A stretch of DNA of 64,000 bases from Thozetella sp. PMI_491 (Eukaryota > Ascomycota > Sordariomycetes > Chaetosphaeriales > Chaetosphaeriaceae), in assembly GCA_021432635.1 (NCBI GenBank), contig MU270055.1:248001-312000 (forward strand). Direction: 5' to 3'. Below the pieces are notes generated by a model. It was not told the DNA's origin. It searched no databases and worked only from the letters and a program-made list of their open reading frames with translations. The translations under genes and the position numbers were made by a program. Shown here one piece after another: positions 58,544-64,000 of this stretch. Every line of letters begins with the position of its first letter. The stretch's first letter is position 1.

Positions 58544-60112
58544 TCACACTCTCTTGGCTACTAGTGGCAGCGAGAAGACACCCAGCTGAGGCCCATGCGT
58601 CGCAATACTGTATTCGTTCAGCTCCCGTCCAAGGGTTTTTTTGTGGCGGAATGCCACGGTGGGCAGGAGCCAGAATCCGGCCACCCGCTCGTGAGAAGTG
58701 GACTCGGCCGTAGGGTCTGGAAGATGTGCCGATGTCTCTGCAATTGGCAGTTCGAGGTCGAGAGCCTCCAGCTGAGCATCGGAGTACCAGCTCTCCCTGC
58801 CTCTCATAAACTCTTTCAAGAACTCTCTCTTGACCACTTCCCATTTACCGGTCACTTCCTGTCTCTTCATCTCCTCCAGTCTCTCGACCTCGCCCCACAA
58901 GAAGGCTTCAAAGTCTTCCCGGTCGTTGATCCACTCGAAGAGATCATCACCACGCATCCACTGTGGCTGCGCACAAATCATGTGCATGACCTTGGCCATG
59001 GGCACCGGCGTACCAGAGGTCTCACGGCCGCGGTAGCAATACTTCATGAGAGCGCGGTAGTCGTGCTCTGCTCGAATCGGGTCGCCTTTGACGGTGAGGC
59101 TCTTTAGAGCCTCGTGAGCCTTCGGGCGCGGGTCTCCCTCGAACAGGGTAAACTCGGCAGGCCGGGCGTAAAGAGGAGTCAGGGGGGACGGTGGGCGGTT
59201 GGATGGCCCCAAATGTCCCTCCATGTCGGTGTGGTCCCTGTCGACGTGGAAGTACGTGATGGTCTCCATGCGTCCCATCAGGCTGCCGACAGCCTGCTTG
59301 AAGGGGGCCGTGAGACCTGCTGCACAAATCGTTAGAACCTCTGAGCTCAATTCACGTCCTCGGGAAGAACAGGGAGCAACCCTACTTTTAACCACGTTGA
59401 AGTCATTAGTGACCAGTCTATCAGCGATGTCGGGAGTCAACACAAGGTGTTTGATGCCCCGGCGTTCCTGGTAGTCGTGGAACCTGCAATCCCAAAGGAA
59501 TTTGATCAGAGAGATTGGGTGAGTGGCGACTAGAAAAACGTGGTCCCAGTTGGGGTTTAGGTAGAGCACATGCGGCGTTTTGGAGCTGTGGTTGTCGTAA
59601 GCAGGCAGTTTCAGGTAGTAGAACTGCTCGGCCACAAGTCGAGACTCGTGGTTGACGGCCAGTACCGGCGAAGGGAGCCGACGTGAAGTGATTCCATCCG
59701 AAGGACCCTCATTGACAAGGTACCTTTGGCCACTGGTGGGGATGATGTCGAAAAAGCTCTCTGGAGACGAGCCGGGCGATCGCTCCTCGTTTCGTTGAAA
59801 GTACGTGTCGGTAGCGCCGCACCACTGATTGATCGTATCGTGGTAGAGACGGATGAATCGGTGTTTCTCGAGGGCGAAGATCCAGATCAGGGTACGGATC
59901 TCACATGGCAGGCAGGGAAACAGAACGAACTCCTTCAGCGGGAGATTGTCGAGGTCGAGATCCAGGATGACACGATCGTTGAACATCAGGGAGCGCCGGG
60001 GCAATTTCTCGTGCTCAGGCTCTAGATTCATCATAAAATCGTGCTGCGGGAAGGCTGACTCTACCTCTTGCGGGTGAGCGAGGGCCGGATCGGGGCCATT
60101 GTTGGATTCCAT
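58544..60112 (-). CDS. 2EXR-domain protein
   Basis: One open frame of 522 residues. A segment FVLFPCLPCEIRTLIWIFALE near residue 61 followed by FIRLY is the 2EXR signature, a fungal domain of unknown function; PSPVLAVNHESRLVAEQFYY (about 147-166) fits its second half. The C-terminal part is helical and charged (FEAFLWGEVERLEEMKR, WEVVKREFLKEFMRGR). A 66-nt stretch at 59320-59385 has GT..AG ends and a TTCTAACGA branch and is in frame, so a slightly shorter spliced product (about 500 residues) is possible. No role can be given beyond membership in this lineage-expanded family. Confidence 0.75.
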   Translation of the reverse strand: MESNNGPDPALAHPQEVESAFPQHDFMMNLEPEHEKLPRRSLMFNDRVILDLDLDNLPLKEFVLFPCLPCEIRTLIWIFALEKHRFIRLYHDTINQWCGATDTYFQRNEERSPGSSPESFFDIIPTSGQRYLVNEGPSDGITSRRLPSPVLAVNHESRLVAEQFYYLKLPAYDNHSSKTPHVLYLNPNWDHVFLVATHPISLIKFLWDCRFHDYQERRGIKHLVLTPDIADRLVTNDFNVVKSRVAPCSSRGRELSSEVLTICAAGLTAPFKQAVGSLMGRMETITYFHVDRDHTDMEGHLGPSNRPPSPLTPLYARPAEFTLFEGDPRPKAHEALKSLTVKGDPIRAEHDYRALMKYCYRGRETSGTPVPMAKVMHMICAQPQWMRGDDLFEWINDREDFEAFLWGEVERLEEMKRQEVTGKWEVVKREFLKEFMRGRESWYSDAQLEALDLELPIAETSAHLPDPTAESTSHERVAGFWLLPTVAFRHKKTLGRELNEYSIATHGPQLGVFSLPLVAKRV

Positions 60113-61743
60113 CGTGAGCGGTGGCGGAGCCTCCTCTGACTCTTGCGGGTGAGCTGGTGATGTGTCACAGTCCTAGTACAGTTCCATAGGGAGCGGTCGC
60201 GGAGAGGGATCTTTTTGGTTCAGCGCAGCATGAAGAAGTGAGGATGGTGTCTCTGAGTGGTGGTGAGGGACGGGAGGAAGGGTAGGGTTTGTGAAGTTTT
60301 CCACCGCTCGTGGCCTGCGGTGAAGGATATATGCGAGAAGTTTGGCAGCACTCGGTGGAAGAGATTTGAAAGGAGAGCAGGTGAAAAGTGCGGCCGGTGA
60401 GCGTGAGGGAGGGTTGTTCAAGGTGGGCCGTGGCAGTTTTGGCCGGGGCAGGTTGGCGAAAGGTGACCTGGAAGTGATTTCCCCCCTAGCTATGACAACA
60501 TTGACCGCTTCGCAAAATTTTGGATCACGAGGGAGCGTTTGAGAAAACTCTTCAATCGGTAGCTGGCTCTCTCACAAAGCTAGACTTCGAACCAAACCCG
60601 AGTCCTGGACAAGTCTCTCCCTTCCTCTTGGCCAAGTACACGAGCGAGAGCACCGGGGATTCCAGCACCAAAGCCAGATAGACGTCTGCATATTGGGTAA
60701 CTGGTTTGCCGGTCTACATCCAAAGGAAACTACGACGGAGAGGTGCCGTCTAGTTATGTACGCAAGGTGGCGGGCGACATCGCGACGGCGGCGGACTGGA
60801 CCAGGGGAACAAAGTTAAGGGACTCGCCATGCACGGCTGGCCTCATGCCGCTGTATCTTCACTACCACGCTAGTTTACTGTCTTTGCCTTGTTTCTTTCT
60901 AGCTATTGCAGGAAACAAACGCGTTGTAGCTGTGTTAACTGGCTAGGAACTCTAGGAAGTCTGTCGTTGCAGGTGCCACAACACCTAGGCTGTGAAAGGT
61001 GAATGGAGGTACCTATGTATCTTTGCCACGCGATATCTGAGCTCTGGTACTTGCACGCCCGTCTGCCAGCCGTGAAAGCGTAAATGTAGCTGCTCTTTTT
61101 CTCCTTCGCTGCCTCTAGTTATCTGGCCGCGATCCTGGAGCCATGCCGATTGGTTGACGCTCTTTCCACTCCAAGGTCTCCGTTGCATGGACCAAGGGCT
61201 TTATTCGTCGAGCCCGGAGCATTGGAGGAAGGCCTCCCGCATATGCTGGACAGGCTACTCACGCGTACTAAATGGATCCATCCAATGCGTGAATACCGAG
61301 ATACCGTTCTTTAGTCTGCGATTGACGACTCAAACTGGCCCAAAAACCGTCTGGTTTTTGAAAGGGGAAGCGGGGTTGCGTTCACAAGTGTGGTGCTACT
61401 CAGAAGTCCATACTGTTACTGGCGATCTTAGACAAGAGAAGATGAAAGTCTGTCCTATACTATCCACTCCACTAATCCCCTCCCCAGACCCAGATATTAC
61501 CCTTTGGATTGAAACGGCTGGATGCTTGAACGGCACCGCCCCGCAGCTGACAAGCCTCGTGACTCTGTCCGTATTGGTCATATAGACGTAGGTATATTAC
61601 ATCGCCAGAGCCTCCTAGCCCGATAACGTCATTTTTCATTTGCACACCCAAACCTAACGTACCGACGCATTTTATCCCCAGCTCTTTTACCTCATCGTCC
61701 CCATCGCCTTTGTCATCATCCAAACGAAGCTGTGTGCGCTAAA
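60113..61743. other. Intergenic region
   Basis: Promoter regions of two divergent genes, 2EXR and Dabb, with the centre unexplained. Frames here have no likeness to known proteins. Confidence 0.45.
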
Positions 61744-62265
61744 ATGGGCGTTGTTCACATCATACTGGCTGAGTTCCAGCCTCTGACCACCCTGGAGGAG
61801 GTCCAAGGAGTGAGACGCCTTGTTTGCTCGCATGAGCGCCGAAAGTGCCTGCGGGCTGACACTACTAGGTGTGCGATCGTCTTCTCGCCCTCAAGGACAA
61901 GTGCCTGCACCCAACAACGAACAAGCCCTATGTCAAGTCGCTGGTGGGCGGACGAGACACCAGCCCTGCGGGCTTACAGGTACATAGCCTGGCCTTGGTT
62001 CCTTTCTAATTATCTCGCAGCATCACCTCTTACTTTATTTGCTTTTCTTTCTTCTCTTCGGACATAATTCCGACCGGCTCTCCGGGCAAGGTTCTGACAG
62101 ACTACACAGCGCGGCATGACACATGCCTTCGTCGCCGAGTTCGAAAGCGAAGAAGACTGGAAGTATTACAACGAGACAGATCCCGCCCACAAAGAATTCT
62201 TGAAGGGCATCAGCGGGCTGGTGGCTCAGATCCAGGTGGTTGACTTCGCGCCGGGGGCGTTCTGA
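61744..62265 (+). CDS. Dabb (stress-responsive A/B barrel) domain protein
   Basis: Three exons (61744-61809, 61869-61979, 62110-62265) give 110 residues, the usual single-domain size. It begins MGVVHIILAEFQPLTTLEE, with the VHIILAEF strand typical of the fold, then CDRLLALKDKCLHP, KPYVKSLVGGRDTSPAGLQ, and after intron 2 MTHAFVAEFESEEDWKYY, DPAHKEFL and a closing VQVVDF-like strand (AQIQVVDFAPGAF). Members are small dimers; some cyclise polyketides or terpenoid precursors (as in plants and bacteria) while many have unknown function. No exon is long enough alone to reveal the gene. Intron 2 (130 nt) is longer than the local norm. Confidence 0.82.
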
Positions 62266-63704
62266 GTGCATGGAGGTGGTGCCACGGAGGCTGCCCCGCC
62301 ACAAAGGGGTTATTACCCCGGCATCGCCTGGGATCAGTTGACAGTGGGCTGACAGTTGCCCCCAGGCGGCCGGGGCCGCGAGCACCATGTTTCTCCCTGC
62401 AGATTGTCTTCTTCTCTGTGCATGCCATTGCCGGTTCATTTGACAGGAGCCCTCTTGGCAGCTTCATGTCTATCAGATATCAGAAGTCAGAAAAAAAAAA
62501 GTAATAGGAGTAGGGAGCGCCCGGTAAGGGTGCTTTGAGTGCCTGCACACGCAAGATGGGAGGTCTGTCAATTAATCTCAAGATGTGCCTGGCTTCCTGA
62601 GACATAATGATGTTCTCGCAATTTGGGGAGTGTCGCACCGGATTTCGGCCAACAGCGGTTCGAGGAATAGTTAAAACCCAATGCCGATCCGATAAGCAAA
62701 GCCTGGTAGGCCGTGGTTTGTAGGAATTCCATGATGCTCCAAGCTTGTCGGTCATCTCGATGGCGTCCCGTGGATCTGCCTACTAAAGGCCCTTTGACGG
62801 GAGTTAATCGTCTCTCCTGCCTTTTTGCCTTCAATAGCTAGGTAGAGGTATCCTAGGTAGGTAGGTATCATGATGCAAAATAGAAATAGTTGGCCGTCTG
62901 ATTCCGCGCTGTTGGTTAGCGAAACCCCCGTGGCATTCCATCAGTGCGCGCCGGCCCCGGTTTGGTTTTTAGCGGGGTAGGTTTGGGCAATTTTCGGCCT
63001 AGCAGTTAACACGGGGTTGCGTCCCCGGTCAGGCGACGTCATTGATCCCGTCCCCCAACAAGCAGCCCCGCCTTCCCACACCTACCCACTCACACACCAG
63101 CAGCAGCAGGAGCGTCCCACACACGTCCCACACAACCGCGTGCAATCGTAATCGTACAGTAGGGGACCTGCGCCCTGGATTTTCCACAGCGATTCCACAG
63201 TGAACGGCAGCCTGTGCACGACACGAGAAAGCAAGCACACCAAGGAACCGCTTGACACCTGCCCGCTGCACGCCATGGCTCTCTGATTTGCCTTGCTGTT
63301 TCCCCTGTGATAGCGAATCGTTGCCGGCTTCGTCGCTGCCCCTCGCGCTGCCCCTCCAAAAACCACGACTTCGGCCCTGTGTCCAGACTGCCTTTCTGCT
63401 TCCCTTTCCCATGGTCCCCCGGTCCCCGCCGGCATTTTACCTTAGGGTCCTAGACTAAGCTCCTGCTCTGCCTTGCCTCATCCGCCTTACTTTTGGCTCC
63501 CCGGTGCCCACCTTAGCATTGCTTTTTTTGGGCCCTGCCGAAGCGACCTGACCATTCGCGCCAACCTTAACCCAACTCCCGCGTCGCGGAACCGCAAAGG
63601 TTACCCCCACCATTCGAACACGCACCCATCCAGAACCTCCTATCCTTACTCCCTACATCACCCATCCAGCCTTTGATACCCCAGACATAGCCGCACCAGC
63701 CAAC
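62266..63704. other. Promoter and leader of the last gene
   Basis: From about 63.2 kb the plus strand becomes strongly pyrimidine-rich (CT runs) up to the start codon, a usual feature of fungal housekeeping promoters and leaders. No other gene is apparent. Confidence 0.45.
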
Positions 63705-64000
63705 ATGTCGCAACCAACGCATCCCACCCTCATCAACATCCCCCAAGCGCCGTCGAATCCAGACACCCCTGAGATGCCGTAGGTTGCTCTCCCCCCCCAC
63801 CCCCCCGGAGACGAGGCATGGTGCCTCTTGGCGCGGCCCCCCTACTCTCTCTCCTGTGCCTTGACATGAGGCTCCGTTCCGTCCACCTGCTGACTAGTGG
63901 GCTTGTGCAGTGGCACCCCGACGAGCACCACCACCTCTCTCTCGGCTCTCTCCACCACTGCCATCAAGGACGGCCACCGGGGCCACGCCCAGCACGGGCC
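63705..64000 (+). CDS. 5' end of an unidentified gene (partial)
   Basis: Exon 1 (63705-63778) and the start of exon 2 (63911 to the window edge) join across a 132-nt intron with a CTGACTAG branch region. They read MSQPTHPTLINIPQAP, then PDTPEMPGTPTSTTTSLSAL and STTAIKDGHRGH. The splice restores an unbroken Ser/Thr-rich N-terminus of a type that is often well conserved among Sordariomycetes. I do not recognise the product with any certainty. The start is supported by the CT-rich leader and an AACATG context. Confidence 0.6.

Noticed and set aside
1-64000. CRISPR arrays, insertion sequences, LTR elements or full transposons
   Set aside because: No regular spaced repeats, terminal repeats, integrase or transposase motifs were seen; only short simple repeats.

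Overview
The window looks like nuclear DNA of a filamentous ascomycete (Pezizomycotina, most likely Sordariomycetes). Reasons: introns are mostly 50-75 nt with CTAAC/CTGAC-type branch sites, gene density is one gene per 1.5-3 kb where genes occur, GC is moderately high, and several families are typical of this group (HET-domain protein, hydrophobin, BAS2-like secreted protein, tyrosinase, Upc2-like Zn2Cys6 regulator, 2EXR protein). Species cannot be named from the sequence. Gene models below were built by hand by joining reading frames at GT..AG junctions that keep phase and restore family motifs; no alignment program was run.

Layout. 0-17 kb is gene-poor: a partial 3' end at the left edge, a C2H2 transcription factor (1.8-3.95 kb, minus), a stretch of about 9 kb with no gene I can support, and an RGS/three-membrane-span protein of Rax1 type (13.2-14.6 kb, minus). 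17.3-24 kb holds four enzyme-type genes: an Asp/Glu racemase-family protein, a SnoaL/NTF2-like protein, a secreted PQQ-type sugar dehydrogenase and a cytochrome P450. 26.4-31.3 kb holds a class I hydrophobin and a housekeeping block: COQ1-type polyprenyl diphosphate synthase divergent from the V-ATPase assembly factor VMA12, then an ESCO-type zinc-finger protein. 32.3-44.9 kb is the most metabolically suggestive block: a PsiD/phosphatidylserine-decarboxylase-like enzyme, a type B carboxylesterase, a HET-domain protein, a Baeyer-Villiger monooxygenase and a 14-span MFS exporter. 46-60 kb holds a BAS2-like small secreted protein, a decayed tyrosinase, an Upc2-like regulator converging on an intact tyrosinase, and a 2EXR protein. 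60-64 kb holds a small Dabb-domain protein and the first exons of a gene running off the right edge.

How the genes may work together (inference): the decarboxylase resembles the L-tryptophan decarboxylase of psilocybin biosynthesis much more than membrane-lipid PSD enzymes. Together with esterase, monooxygenase and exporter it could form a small pathway acting on an amino-acid-derived amine. There is no polyketide synthase, NRPS or terpene cyclase in the window, and a housekeeping block plus a HET gene lie among the candidates, so cluster membership is unproven. The rest reads as ordinary accessory and housekeeping sequence.
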